From an uncultured Desulfobulbus sp. (GTDB taxonomy: Bacteria; Desulfobacterota; Desulfobulbia; Desulfobulbales; Desulfobulbaceae), in contig NZ_OY762276.1 in assembly GCF_963665445.1 (NCBI RefSeq), positions 2,369,501 through 2,433,500 on the forward strand: 64,000 nt of DNA, written 5' to 3'. A program made the position numbers and the translations under genes. The notes under the pieces are model-generated. The model saw only the letters and a list, made by a program, of their open reading frames with translations. It had not been told where the DNA came from and did not search any database. Below, one piece after another: positions 54,999 to 64,000 of the stretch. Numbering within the stretch: the stretch's first letter is position 1; each line of letters begins with the position of its first letter.

Positions 54999-56315
54999 AT
55001 GGCACAACATGAACAGGAAAGAACTTCCATACTTTTTGTCGATGATGAAGAGGTCATCCGAAAGTCGCTCTCCCGTGAACTGCAACTCGAAGGATTTGAG
55101 ATAACGTCGCTAGCCAGCGGTGATGAAGCGCTCAATGTATTGGAATCAAGTAATTTTGATCTGGTTATTACCGATTTGATGATGCCGGGCATTGATGGCT
55201 TTGGCGTGCTCAAGGCAGCCAAAAGGCTTTCACCCATCACCAGCGTCATCATTCTCACCGGGTACGGAGACATGCATTCCGCCATTGATGCCCTGCGTCT
55301 TGGAGCCGACGATTTTACCATTAAACCCTGTGAAGTTGAGGAACTCGTCTTTCGCATCCGCCGCTGCCTGGATAAACAGAATCTGTTGAGAAATCTGAGC
55401 CTGCAGAATAAACGACTGGAAGAAGAAATCACTTGCCGGCAGCAGATCGAACGACAGTTGATTGAAAGCGAAAACCGTTTCAGAATGGCCCTCGATGCCT
55501 CCTCCAACGGTGTCTGGGATCGTAATCTTGAGACAGGCGATGTCTATTTTGGCGAAAACTGGCATAAGACGCTCGGTTACGAGGACAGGAATGAACTCAA
55601 CAGCCAGGCCTTTGAAAAGCTGCTCCACCCGGAGGACAGGGAGCGGGTCCTGGCTTTGCGTGAGGCCCATATCCAGGGAAAAACCCCACGGTATGAAGCC
55701 GAATACCGTCTTCGGACCAAAGACGGCGAGTGGAAGTGGATCCTCTCCCGGGGCAAGGCGATAGAGCGCGATGAGGCCGGCAAAGCCCTTCGGATCATTG
55801 GCACCCATACGGACATCACCCTTTTGAAAGAAATCGAAGCCGAGCTCTCTCGGGCCCATGAGGAACTCGAACAACGCGTGCATGAACGGACGGTGGAACT
55901 GTCGGAATCCAATGTGGCATTGAACGTTCTTTTGAAAAAAAGGGAAAAAGATCAGGAGGCGCTCGGCGAACAGGTGCTCTCCAACACATCCAAACTGATC
56001 TTGCCTTTCTTGGACCGCCTCAAGGAAAGCGATCTCAGCGAGGAGCAAAGGATGCTGGTGGATATCATTGCAACCAACATCGATGAACTGACCTCTCCTT
56101 TTGCCCCCAACGTTTCCGACAAATTGTCCCTGCTGACTCCGGCCGAAATCCAGGTCGCCAATCTGATCAAAATGGGAAAAAGGACCAAGGAGATTGCCGC
56201 CCTCATGCATCTCTCCCCTGGAACTATTGGTATCCACAGAAGAAATATCCGAAAAAAACTGGATCTGACGCACCAGAAAATCAATTTGCAAACTACCCTG
56301 GCCATTAACTCCTAG
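54999..56315 (+). CDS. Response regulator with PAS and LuxR-type HTH domains
   Basis: A 438-residue regulator. The receiver domain (residues 10-125) has the acidic pair FVDDEE, the phospho-aspartate in LVITDLMMPGIDG, and the switch T and K in ILTGYGD and DFTIKPCEVEEL. A PAS domain with PAC (about 150-275) follows, then a coiled coil. The C-terminal GerE/LuxR helix-turn-helix reads LTPAEIQVANLIKMGKRTKEIA ... GTIGIHRRNIRKKL. GGAG lies upstream of the chosen ATG. It probably takes phosphate from the upstream kinase and controls transcription. Confidence 0.9.
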   Translation: MAQHEQERTSILFVDDEEVIRKSLSRELQLEGFEITSLASGDEALNVLESSNFDLVITDLMMPGIDGFGVLKAAKRLSPITSVIILTGYGDMHSAIDALRLGADDFTIKPCEVEELVFRIRRCLDKQNLLRNLSLQNKRLEEEITCRQQIERQLIESENRFRMALDASSNGVWDRNLETGDVYFGENWHKTLGYEDRNELNSQAFEKLLHPEDRERVLALREAHIQGKTPRYEAEYRLRTKDGEWKWILSRGKAIERDEAGKALRIIGTHTDITLLKEIEAELSRAHEELEQRVHERTVELSESNVALNVLLKKREKDQEALGEQVLSNTSKLILPFLDRLKESDLSEEQRMLVDIIATNIDELTSPFAPNVSDKLSLLTPAEIQVANLIKMGKRTKEIAALMHLSPGTIGIHRRNIRKKLDLTHQKINLQTTLAINS

Positions 56316-56766
56316 GAGGCGTGAGCAGCCGATCCTCCATAAGAGAGGAGAAATCTGCCTGGTTCACGTTCTTGGCCAGGCAGAGCCTGCCATCCACGCC
56401 TTTCCTCCCACCACCTCGCCCTTTCGTCGAACAGATAGCCATCATAGTTGATATATCTTCATTTTTGCTCGGTTGTTTTTTCCACGAATTCTGTTTCTTA
56501 TAAAACTATACATGTCTCTTCTCAGCAAATTGTGCTGCATAGGGTCCCCCGGAAACACCGGGAGGGAAAGTCAAACCGCATCATCGCTGATTTCGCCAGA
56601 TTGAGCTCTCGCAAACCAAAGCAACCATCTCTTTTGAAACAGGTGCGGCGTCCCGTCCATCGAAGAAAATGCCCTGACGGCCTGAAGACAGCGGGAAACG
56701 TATCTCATGGAATGCACCAGGTGACATCCCACGCGAGCATTCCGAAAAAAAGAGCAATGATCAGGT
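56316..56766. other. Intergenic region before second response regulator
   Basis: About 450 bases with no gene I can support. A small stem (cccgg/ccggg) lies near 56550. Open frames on both strands here lack family resemblance and start signals. Confidence 0.4.
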
Positions 56767-57375
56767 ATGAAGATAAAGTCGATTTTACTTGTTGACGACG
56801 AAAGTGTGATACTCGACTCACTCTCCAGAGAACTCAAAGTCGCCCATCCCACTTTCGATATCCACGTGGCGAACAGTGGCGCGGAGGCAATTGATCAGAT
56901 CAACGCCCAAAATCTTGATCTGGTGGTGACTGACCTGTTGATGCCGGGTCTGGATGGGTTCCAGGTCTTGAAGGCTGTAAAAGACAAAGATCCGCAGACC
57001 TGCGTCATTATTCTCACCGGATATGCCGACATGGAGTCTTCCATTGATGCCCTTCGACTCGGGGCCGATGATTTCCTGCAGAAGCCCTGTGATGTTGATG
57101 AACTCCTCTACAGAATATCCAACTGCTTCAACAAACAAAACCTGCAAAACAGAGTGCAATTCTACGAGACCATCCTCCCGGTCTGCAGCTACTGCAAAAA
57201 AATTCGAGTGGATGACCGGAAAAACCCTCACAATGGATTGTGGTTCGAATTCGAGGAGTACATGCACAAGGTCCGTAAGGTCAACGTGTCCCACGGGTGC
57301 TGCCCAACATGTTATGCGCAAATGAAAAAAGAATTTCATAGCCACTTTCATAAGGGAGAACGCAGGCAAAAATAA
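56767..57375 (+). CDS. Response regulator with C-terminal CxxC/CxxC module
   Basis: A 202-residue single-receiver regulator. Receiver residues: LLVDDES, phospho-Asp in LVVTDLLMPGLDG, ILTGYAD and FLQKPCDVDEL. After a short helix, a C-terminal cysteine module reads ILPVCSYCKKIRVDD ... W ... SHGCCPTCYAQM. This zinc- or redox-type tail is common in deltaproteobacterial signalling proteins. No DNA-binding domain, so it probably acts on a protein target. Its receiver is close to that of the preceding regulator, suggesting duplication. Confidence 0.88.
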   Translation: MKIKSILLVDDESVILDSLSRELKVAHPTFDIHVANSGAEAIDQINAQNLDLVVTDLLMPGLDGFQVLKAVKDKDPQTCVIILTGYADMESSIDALRLGADDFLQKPCDVDELLYRISNCFNKQNLQNRVQFYETILPVCSYCKKIRVDDRKNPHNGLWFEFEEYMHKVRKVNVSHGCCPTCYAQMKKEFHSHFHKGERRQK

Positions 57376-57535
57376 AAAATTTTATATAGAGATCATACTC
57401 TTTTTATATACAACAAACCTCTCTTTGCAATTCCGTAAAAACATCCTATTACATTAAAAAGCGCTCAATTTTCTTGAATAAAGAGAAAGCAGCACAGAGC
57501 AAACAATCCAAGACGACTTTCAAGGAGGGGAAACC

Positions 57536-58042
57536 ATGCTCGATATTCACAAAATAGTTGTACCTGTTGATTTTCATCAACATACCGAAGAGTTAGCCCT
57601 ATTTGCGATTGACGTGGCCAACAAAATAGAGGCTGTGCCGGTTTTCATCCATGTGATCGAAAATTTTACCCTTTCAGCCGAATACGGCGACATAGTACCG
57701 GCATCTTTTTCACAGATGGAAAACGAGATGCGCTCGCAAGCGGAACAGAAAATGAAAGAACTCATTAACAACAACAAAAGCACCTGCCCGGAATGCACCG
57801 GAAAAATTCTTATCGGCGATGTTGCCGATTGCATCGTCGATTTTGCCGACAAAGAAAAAAGTATCGGACTTATTATCATGGCGACGCATGGCACGAAAGG
57901 GATTGAAAAAATCCTGCTCGGCAGCGTTGCCGACCGGGTCCTGAAACGAGCACATTGTCCAATACTCGTTTTCAATCCCTACCGGGGCGAAAGAGGTTAC
58001 AAGATCACCTCTTCCATTGCCGAGGTGGTTCAGCCGGTTTGA
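57536..58042 (+). CDS. Universal stress protein, UspA family
   Basis: A 168-residue cytoplasmic stress protein. It opens with HKIVVPVDFHQHTEELALFA and ends with the ATP-binding pattern GTKGIEKILLGSVADRVLKRAHCPILVF. AGGAG lies ten bases before the ATG. First of several small stress genes in a row on the plus strand (membrane protein, SAP-like, Hsp20, P-type ATPase). Confidence 0.93.
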   Translation: MLDIHKIVVPVDFHQHTEELALFAIDVANKIEAVPVFIHVIENFTLSAEYGDIVPASFSQMENEMRSQAEQKMKELINNNKSTCPECTGKILIGDVADCIVDFADKEKSIGLIIMATHGTKGIEKILLGSVADRVLKRAHCPILVFNPYRGERGYKITSSIAEVVQPV

Positions 58043-58124
58043 TCGCTACAAACTGGAGGAGGCATTTGTCCAAAGCAGCATTTCAAGACACTCCTGACTC
58101 AGAGAGAAGAGCAAAGCGTGCATC

Positions 58125-58340
58125 ATGATACGAGATATGAACCGAACCAAACGCATGCAGTTCTGTGGGTGGATTCTTTTTCTTATCTGCGCGATGCTCT
58201 TTATTATTGAAAGCCTTCTCAGAGGATCGCTCCTGATGCTTGCTGCAAGCTTACTGTTCCTGGTCGGCTGCCTGTTCTTTGTTGTCCCCATGTTTTATTT
58301 TTCATCGGAGAAAAACGGCACAGGCAGGACGCAGTCATAA
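58125..58340 (+). CDS. Small two-helix membrane protein
   Basis: A 71-residue protein with two hydrophobic segments (FCGWILFLICAMLFIIESLL and LLMLAASLLFLVGCLFFVVPMF) and a short charged loop. The ATG at 58137 is an alternative start. No family recognised. Codon pattern and spacing fit a real gene in the stress cluster. Confidence 0.55.
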   Translation: MIRDMNRTKRMQFCGWILFLICAMLFIIESLLRGSLLMLAASLLFLVGCLFFVVPMFYFSSEKNGTGRTQS

Positions 58341-58474
58341 AAAACTGAATATTATTGAAATGCAGTAATTTTACTGCATTCTCATTATCATCATTAATAA
58401 ACAATACATCTTTTCATGGCGCATGGCATATAACACATTCAACACTCTAAATAATATATACAGGAGGACTTGCC

Positions 58475-58675
58475 GTGCACATCAATACCATCAGGAAAAA
58501 AGCTAAACTACTGCAGATCGACGCGAAACTGTATGGCAAGGATGAGTTAATCCGAGCCATTCAAGAAAAAGAGGGCTACACCCCTTGCTTCAAAACAGGT
58601 CTCCCTTCATGCGATCAGTTGAACTGCTGCTGGCGAAAGGACTGCCAACCAGGACAGATTATTCCTATGGTCTGA
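58475..58675 (+). CDS. Small SAP-like, cysteine-containing protein
   Basis: A 66-residue protein. The first half is a SAP-like helical motif (IRKKAKLLQIDAKLYGKDELIRAIQ), usual for nucleic acid binding. The second half has cysteines in PCFKTGLPSCDQLNCCWRKDC. It starts with GTG behind a strong GGAGG. Similar small proteins are common in Desulfobacterota and their relatives, as far as I recall. Function unknown. Confidence 0.7.
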   Translation: MHINTIRKKAKLLQIDAKLYGKDELIRAIQEKEGYTPCFKTGLPSCDQLNCCWRKDCQPGQIIPMV

Positions 58676-58736
58676 GCGACACTTCCCATGCAAAACGTTC
58701 AATCCACTCTGGGCATACACTCACGGAGAACACACG

Positions 58737-59270
58737 ATGAATGAATCAAAAAAAGAAGCAAAGAAGCAGTCAGTTCAGAAAATTCCGTCTCAGCCCCCCA
58801 CACCTGAGAGTTTCAGGAGCCCCATCCAATCAAATTTTCACAATGAAATTGCAAGATTATTTGACGAATATATGCCACACCGCTGGTGGCATCAATTTCC
58901 TTTCAGCTGGCCGGGCCAGATCAATCCACACTTGACAGCCTTCGAAGGAAAGACTCCCAGCATCGACGTGATTGACCGGGATGGCGAGGTCCTGGTCAAG
59001 GCAGAATTGCCAGGAGTGGACAAGGAGAATATTTCTCTGGCGATCGCTAACGGCGTTCTGACCCTGGAGGCAAAAATAGACAAGGAGGAAAAAGAGGAGA
59101 AGGAACAGTACTACCGAAGAGAAATTTGTCGCGGTTCCTTTAAACGCATAATCGAACTCCCCGCCGCAGTCAAGGAGGAGGAGTGTAAGGCATCCTTCAA
59201 AAACGGCGTCCTTGAGCTGACCTTACCCAAGGTGGAAAAAACAAAACGTTCGACCATCAAAATTGAATAA
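58737..59270 (+). CDS. Small heat-shock protein, Hsp20 family
   Basis: A 177-residue ATP-independent chaperone. A variable N-terminus is followed by the alpha-crystallin domain (PSIDVIDRDGEVLVKAELPG, NGVLTLEAKIDKEEKEEKEQ, the tail motif ASFKNGVLELTLPKVEK). The family C-terminal IxI anchor appears as IKIE at the end. Lies between the SAP-like gene and the P-type ATPase. Confidence 0.94.
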   Translation: MNESKKEAKKQSVQKIPSQPPTPESFRSPIQSNFHNEIARLFDEYMPHRWWHQFPFSWPGQINPHLTAFEGKTPSIDVIDRDGEVLVKAELPGVDKENISLAIANGVLTLEAKIDKEEKEEKEQYYRREICRGSFKRIIELPAAVKEEECKASFKNGVLELTLPKVEKTKRSTIKIE

Positions 59271-59355
59271 TTGTTGGTTCTGCAAATTTTTTTTAATCGA
59301 GGCGCCTGTTCTCTTCGCAACCGCTATCACTGCATATTAACTCAAGCGACACGGC

Positions 59356-59393
59356 TGCGACCTGACTCTCCAATTCCGGGAAGACAGGTCGCA
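59356..59393. promoter_or_regulatory. 9-bp hairpin in the leader of the P-type ATPase gene
   Basis: tgcgacctg and caggtcgca pair across a 20-base loop, ending 13 bases before the ATPase ATG. No ribosome binding site is visible before that ATG, so the stem could affect translation, or it could end the Hsp20 transcript. Confidence 0.4.
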
Positions 59394-59406
59394 ACATACC
59401 GTCATC

Positions 59407-62127
59407 ATGCACATTCCACCACCAAGGCAGCCGCCTGACATTTGGCACGCACTGGATCTGCAGGAACTCCTGACGCTGCTGGGGACCGGTCGTAACGGAC
59501 TTTCCCAGGAAGAGGCCCAGAAAAGACTGCGCCAGTATGGCCCCAACAGCCTGCCGCCCCCTAAAAAATCATCCTGGCTCTCCATCCTCTTCCGGCAATT
59601 TACCAGCCCCCTTATCCTTATTCTCCTCATTGCGGCTCTCCTCTCGGCGCTGATTCATCCCGAGTCCCCTGCGGATGCCCTCTTCATTATCGGCGTCCTG
59701 ATTCTCAATGCTGTTATCGGTACCTATCAGGAAGGCAAGGCCGAACAGACCAGCACTGCACTCCTGCATCTTCTCCACATTCACGCCCAGGTCATTCGCG
59801 ATGAAGAAGTCGTCGATATTGATGCCGAACACCTTGTCCCGGGCGATATCGCCTGGCTTGAGACAGGAAACCGGGTCCCTGCTGATATTCGGTTAATTCA
59901 GACACATTCCCTTGAAATCGACGAATCACTTTTGACAGGTGAATCACTGCCGGTCTTGAAAAAACCTTCCTGGCTTGGAGAGGCGACAGCCCCCATTGCC
60001 GATCACCAGAATATGGTGTACGCCGGTTCCGTCATTCTCCGAGGGCGAGCGAAGGGGGTGGTGGTGGCAACTGGCCTGGCGACCATTGTCGGTCAGCTGA
60101 CGACCGATGTCCTCCGCTCGAGCGGGGGCCGTCCGCCCTTGATTGAGCGGATGGACAAGTTTACTCGAGTCATCGCCATCAGCATTCTGCTGGCGATCAT
60201 CCTGATTGGCACAGTCGGCATTTTCCTCCATGGATACCCACTTATCGATATGGTCTTTTTTGGAGTGGCCCTTGCCGTGTCCGCCATCCCCGAGGGCCTT
60301 CCCGTGGCACTGACAGTGACCCTGGCAATCGCCACAACCCGCATGGCCGGCCGAGGGGTTATTGTCCGCAGATTGGCCGCAGTCGAGGGACTCGGCAGCT
60401 GCACACTCATTGGCAGCGATAAAACCGGCACTCTCACCTGCAACGAACTCACCGTTCGCACCATTGTCCTCGCCAATGGCATTTCCCTGGAAGTAACCGG
60501 CGAGGGTTTTGCACCCGAAGGCGAGGTCCTCCTCGACAAGAAAGAGCTCCCTGCAAACACCTTCACCGATCTCTACAATGTTGCGCAAGCCGCCGTACTC
60601 TGCAACGAGGGAAGCTTGTACCAACGGCACGACAACTGGCGATGGCGCGGCGACCCTCTCGATGTGGCCCTGTTGAGCATGGGGGTGAAAGTTGGACTGT
60701 CCAGAGAAACAGCGCTCAATCAATACCCCCAAATCAACGAAATTCCCTTTGAGCCAGAATATCAGTACGCCGCAACCTTTCATCAGGAAAAGGATCATGT
60801 GGTTGTCTTTGTCAAGGGGGCGCCGGAACGCGTTCTCGGCCTGTGCAAATTTTCCGACAACAGAACCAAGACACGCAAGATGGCTGAAGCGGCCAGCATT
60901 GCGAAACAAGGATATCGAGTGATCGCCTTGGCCACGGCCACGCTTGCCTACGATCTCGATCAAAGTCATGTACCGCCTGAACCGAACGATCTCACCCTGC
61001 TGGGATTTATAGGTCTGATCGACCCGCTTCGTCCCGGCGTCCATCAGGCGATCACCACATGCAGACGCTCCGGAATCGTGGTGATTGTGATCACCGGTGA
61101 TCATCCCGATACGGCATTAGCCATCGGCCGTGAATTAGGCATTGCCCATGATCCAGAACAAGTCCTCACTGGCCAAAAACTGGCTACCATGGATATGGGC
61201 CAGAGAAGCAAAGCTTTAGAGACAATCAACGTGTTCGCCCGGGTAACGCCTCGCCAGAAACTTGAGCTGGTGCAGACAGCTCAACACAAAGGCCACTATG
61301 TTGCCGTTACCGGCGATGGAGTCAACGATGCGCCTGCATTACGCCAGGCCAATATAGGGGTCGCCATGGGGCGTTCGGGAACGGACGTGGCGAAAGAATC
61401 CGCTGAACTGGTTATCAGCGATGACAATTTCGCCACCCTGGTCGCGGGGATCGAAGAGGGACGCATTGCCTATGACAATGTTCGCAAAGTCATTTATTTG
61501 TTAGTTTCGACCGGTGCAGCCGAGGTCATTTTACTTGGATTAACCGTGACCACCGGGTGGCCGAACATCCATCCTGACCAACCGCTCCTGCCACTGCTTC
61601 CGGCTCAACTGCTTTGGCTCAATCTCGTGACCAACGGAATTCAGGATGTTGCCCTTGCCTTTGAACCCGGCGAGTCAGGCACCCTCCAACGCCCGCCTCG
61701 ACCGCCGCATGAATGCATATTTAATCGTCTGATGGTGGAGCGGACCCTCCTTGCGGCCCTGGTCATGGCCGGGGTGAGCTACGCGACCTTTTCCTGGATG
61801 ATTGTGCAGGCAGGCTGGTCGGCAACAAAGGCCCGCAGTGGGCTGCTCTTCCTGATGGTGCTGTTTGAAATCGTCCACATCGGCAACTGCCGTTCAGAAC
61901 GGATTTCCGCGCTACACCTCTCTCCCCTCAAAAGCCCCATACTCCTCACCGGCACCATCCTGGCCCTCCTTATTCACGCCACGGCAATGCATATCCCATT
62001 CATGCAGCGACTCCTCCACATAGAGCCTCTTGCCATGACTACCTACGCCATTCTCATGGCACTCTCCCTCTCCATTCTCCTTGTCATGGAAATCCATAAA
62101 TGGTGGCTGAATGAGGACGCAGCATAA
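59407..62127 (+). CDS. P2-type cation-transporting ATPase
   Basis: A 906-residue inner-membrane ion pump. It has an N-terminal cation-ATPase domain (about 12-80), actuator TGES (177-180), ion-path motif PEGLP (295-299), phosphorylation site DKTGTLT (D338), nucleotide-binding KGAPERVL, and hinge GDGVNDAPAL. There are about ten membrane helices. The sixth-helix motif reads NLVTNGIQDVALAFEPGE, lacking the Asp of the Ca2+-ATPase TDG pattern, so the transported ion is uncertain. Linked with UspA and Hsp20, as in other stress clusters. Confidence 0.92.
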   Translation: MHIPPPRQPPDIWHALDLQELLTLLGTGRNGLSQEEAQKRLRQYGPNSLPPPKKSSWLSILFRQFTSPLILILLIAALLSALIHPESPADALFIIGVLILNAVIGTYQEGKAEQTSTALLHLLHIHAQVIRDEEVVDIDAEHLVPGDIAWLETGNRVPADIRLIQTHSLEIDESLLTGESLPVLKKPSWLGEATAPIADHQNMVYAGSVILRGRAKGVVVATGLATIVGQLTTDVLRSSGGRPPLIERMDKFTRVIAISILLAIILIGTVGIFLHGYPLIDMVFFGVALAVSAIPEGLPVALTVTLAIATTRMAGRGVIVRRLAAVEGLGSCTLIGSDKTGTLTCNELTVRTIVLANGISLEVTGEGFAPEGEVLLDKKELPANTFTDLYNVAQAAVLCNEGSLYQRHDNWRWRGDPLDVALLSMGVKVGLSRETALNQYPQINEIPFEPEYQYAATFHQEKDHVVVFVKGAPERVLGLCKFSDNRTKTRKMAEAASIAKQGYRVIALATATLAYDLDQSHVPPEPNDLTLLGFIGLIDPLRPGVHQAITTCRRSGIVVIVITGDHPDTALAIGRELGIAHDPEQVLTGQKLATMDMGQRSKALETINVFARVTPRQKLELVQTAQHKGHYVAVTGDGVNDAPALRQANIGVAMGRSGTDVAKESAELVISDDNFATLVAGIEEGRIAYDNVRKVIYLLVSTGAAEVILLGLTVTTGWPNIHPDQPLLPLLPAQLLWLNLVTNGIQDVALAFEPGESGTLQRPPRPPHECIFNRLMVERTLLAALVMAGVSYATFSWMIVQAGWSATKARSGLLFLMVLFEIVHIGNCRSERISALHLSPLKSPILLTGTILALLIHATAMHIPFMQRLLHIEPLAMTTYAILMALSLSILLVMEIHKWWLNEDAA

Positions 62128-62307
62128 TCGCTCCTGAAGATTTTCTGAGGCGCCTCGCCAGGATAGAGAGGCGAGCAGGCAACGACCCGATACCCAAGTC
62201 ACTCTTTCAGCATGCTGCTGTGACCGTTCTGCCCGAACAGGGGGATTGAGATCGATCCTCTCAAGGCCGAGCCACCAGGTTCATCCTGAAGGGGGCAGGG
62301 GGGTGAC

Positions 62308-62328
62308 GGGGGGCAAAAAGCCCCCCTT
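62308..62328 (+). terminator. G/C-rich hairpin terminator
   Basis: ggggggc-aaaaa-gcccccc followed by tt, in the 270-base gap between the convergent P-type ATPase and VWA genes. Could serve the plus-strand operon. Confidence 0.5.
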
Positions 62329-62397
62329 ACCTCCTCGCCCCTCCCCTGGCAACCATTGCGTATCAAGCTTCCCACAGATTGCTCGGGCGAGGCCGAT

Positions 62398-64000
62398 TCA
62401 AGCACAACTGTTCTTGTTCCGTCTCCCAAACCAACAAAAAATCAGCGCGATCACATTGAGGATCAGGAAAATCAGGAGGGCATAGAGAAGAATGCACAGG
62501 TAGCGCTCACATGGCAGCCCATCGGCAACAACGACAGGCTTGTCATCTTCCGGAGTCGTTTCAACCTGACGGGGATCGTGCACTGCCGTGGACAGACGTG
62601 CTTCGCGAACAAAACGTATACTCGGCCCCTCCTGCTTGTATTCATGGGCGTCGGCGCTGACGATCCAGTTCTCGATGTCCGCCTGGAGGAGGAACTGATA
62701 GGGGCCGCTCTGGGCAGTCGCCTTGTAGACGCCGGTAAAAACACCATCGCCGGGCACATCGTCGCCATGACCTGCGGCATCACGCCCCCGGTCAAATAAT
62801 TCAAGAGTGTCGTGCCCCCCATCCGGCCGAGTGACTTGTGCCAAAATCGGTTTGTCGGAGGTCACCGCCAGCCCCTGGTTTTTGGGGTAGGCATAGACGT
62901 ATATATCCCCATGGGGAACAATGCGGGGATAGCGTACCCCGACAGCGAGGTGGTTTGCAGGATTATGCACATAGGCGCGGGCAACAAAAGGGCTAGCCGC
63001 GCCCCCCCGTGGCTGGACCAAGAACTGCCAGTTCCCGGGCGTGGGATTGGCAATACGGAGGAATCTTCCCATGGTCATTGCTTGCGTGTCGTAGCTGTTG
63101 CCGTTCGGATCCCGAATAACCATGTTCGCCTGGGCATTGGGATCGGTCCATTGGAGGATAAAGGAAGCAGATCGAGCCCCCTCCTCAACGAAAGCGGTTG
63201 CAATCGGGTCTTTTGGCACCACTTTCCCCAAATTGCCGGTAACGGAGCGGACGGGTTCATGAGCGATGATCTGTTCATGAAAATCGGCGAAAGCTTGCGG
63301 TAACCGCGCAGCATCCGCCGAATCGACATAATGACCGCCGGTGCCGGTTCCGATCTCCGAGCACTGTGAAGCCAACCCCAAATCACTGCCGGTGCAGGTG
63401 ACGTAAACCGGGATGCCATCGGCCAAGAGCATGGCGATTTTGGCGTTGAGGTCCGCATCTGCGTTGGCCTGGGGCGACGGTTCATTATTTAAGCCGTCAC
63501 TCATCAAGACGATGGAGGTATTCGCCGTCACCCCCCCTGCAGCGGTAATGAGATCGCGTGCCTTTTGCAGACCGGCGCCAATATTGGTCCGTGTACTCGG
63601 AGCAAGTCCATCGATGGCATTGTTCCATGGAGCACGGTTTGCCCCCAAGGGCGCAATGGCTATCTCGGTACGTCCGCTGGCAACGGCGGCATCGGTGGCA
63701 TAGGAAACAATCCCCACTTCGGCACCGTTTTCAGCCAGGGAAATAAAATTTTTCGCTGCGACCTTGAGCCGGTCGATGCGCTTGGGACTTTCAGCATTCA
63801 TGCTGCCGGATTCATCCAGCACCAGCACGACCCTGACGGTATCACTGGTGTTGACGAAATGGGTCGAATCGACAACCGCACCGTTGGCCGCCGGATCAGG
63901 CGCACCGGCGGGCGCCAGGATTGTGTTGGGCCAGGCCCAGACCACCTGCTCCCAGCAGGACCGGTTATTGCGGCATTGCGACTGCTCGGTGATATTGGTG
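62398..64000 (-). CDS. Von Willebrand factor A membrane protein, partial
   Basis: More than 530 residues; the frame runs off the right edge of the window, so the start is missing. The VWA domain has an intact metal site, DESGSMN, then SYATDAAVASGRTEI, TRTNIGAGLQKARDLI and VLMSDGLNNEP. A beta-rich middle (about residues 260-440 of the visible part) resembles CLCA-type extracellular proteins. The C-terminus is a membrane helix (LLYALLIFLILNVIALIFCW) with a basic tail RRNKNSCA. Expected to be anchored with its VWA domain outside, binding a protein or cell-surface partner. Confidence 0.85.
   Translation of the reverse strand, partial: TNITEQSQCRNNRSCWEQVVWAWPNTILAPAGAPDPAANGAVVDSTHFVNTSDTVRVVLVLDESGSMNAESPKRIDRLKVAAKNFISLAENGAEVGIVSYATDAAVASGRTEIAIAPLGANRAPWNNAIDGLAPSTRTNIGAGLQKARDLITAAGGVTANTSIVLMSDGLNNEPSPQANADADLNAKIAMLLADGIPVYVTCTGSDLGLASQCSEIGTGTGGHYVDSADAARLPQAFADFHEQIIAHEPVRSVTGNLGKVVPKDPIATAFVEEGARSASFILQWTDPNAQANMVIRDPNGNSYDTQAMTMGRFLRIANPTPGNWQFLVQPRGGAASPFVARAYVHNPANHLAVGVRYPRIVPHGDIYVYAYPKNQGLAVTSDKPILAQVTRPDGGHDTLELFDRGRDAAGHGDDVPGDGVFTGVYKATAQSGPYQFLLQADIENWIVSADAHEYKQEGPSIRFVREARLSTAVHDPRQVETTPEDDKPVVVADGLPCERYLCILLYALLIFLILNVIALIFCWFGRRNKNSCA

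Noticed and set aside
59944-61104. 386-codon minus-strand open frame inside the P-type ATPase gene
   Set aside because: Antisense to a full-length gene with all ATPase motifs; its translation is Gly/His/Asp-rich without family resemblance, typical of shadow frames.

Overview
The window looks like chromosome of an anaerobic, sulfate- or sulfur-metabolising Desulfobacterota bacterium, most likely Desulfobulbaceae-like. This is inferred from gene content: DUF362/ferredoxin proteins, a NapH-type polyferredoxin, nickel-pincer cofactor genes, GAF/PAS kinases, a haem-binding diguanylate cyclase and a CxxC-tailed response regulator. No rRNA, tRNA or CRISPR array was found. Most of the window is GC-rich and densely coding; 19.6-25.9 kb is clearly AT-rich and looks acquired.

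Layout. 0.1-5 kb: a haem-sensing diguanylate cyclase, a decayed ORF, a secreted beta-helix protein, a truncated arsenite pump followed by an intact arsenate reductase, and a divergent Fic protein. 5.3-9.1 kb: pstSCAB phosphate transport operon (minus strand). 9.8-12.7 kb: larC-larE-larB. 12.7-13.2 kb: aldo/keto reductase debris split by a dispersed repeat. 13.4-16.1 kb: a Tat-exported DUF362 protein and a NapH/NapG-like polyferredoxin. 16.1-19.6 kb: an AraC regulator, an alpha/beta hydrolase with an internal stop codon, and an acetamidase/formamidase. 19.6-25.4 kb: RHS polymorphic-toxin island with a candidate immunity gene. 26-28.8 kb: an operon of Fe-alcohol dehydrogenase, cupin and DUF362-ferredoxin.

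28.9-33.7 kb holds two minus-strand operons combining secreted cupin, carboxymuconolactone decarboxylase-like protein, metallo-beta-lactamase-fold hydrolase, two cyclophilin-like proteins and a flavodoxin-like protein. 34-41 kb: an EamA permease, a sensor-kinase remnant, an unassigned permease, a FIST-GGDEF cyclase and a long RarA. 41-44 kb: a GAF/PAS histidine kinase split by a frameshift, and an IS200-type element. 44-50.4 kb: an acyl-lipid operon (MFS transporter, ACP-adenylase-acyltransferase fusion, acyl-CoA ligase). 50.5-62.1 kb: a signalling and stress block (cold-shock protein, large PAS/GAF kinase, two response regulators, UspA, SAP-like protein, Hsp20, P-type ATPase). 62.4 kb to the edge: a von Willebrand A protein running off the window.

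The most notable points are: a dispersed ~90-bp repeat with inverted ends, in three copies, one splitting a reductase remnant and one supplying the C-terminus of a kinase; the RHS toxin island; the ACP-adenylase-PlsC fusion beside a transporter, which recalls the Aas/LplT lysophospholipid system; a polyferredoxin with an internal twin-arginine motif; and several broken genes (arsenite pump, hydrolase, kinase, reductase, sensor). All calls come from reading the sequence; no database search was run.
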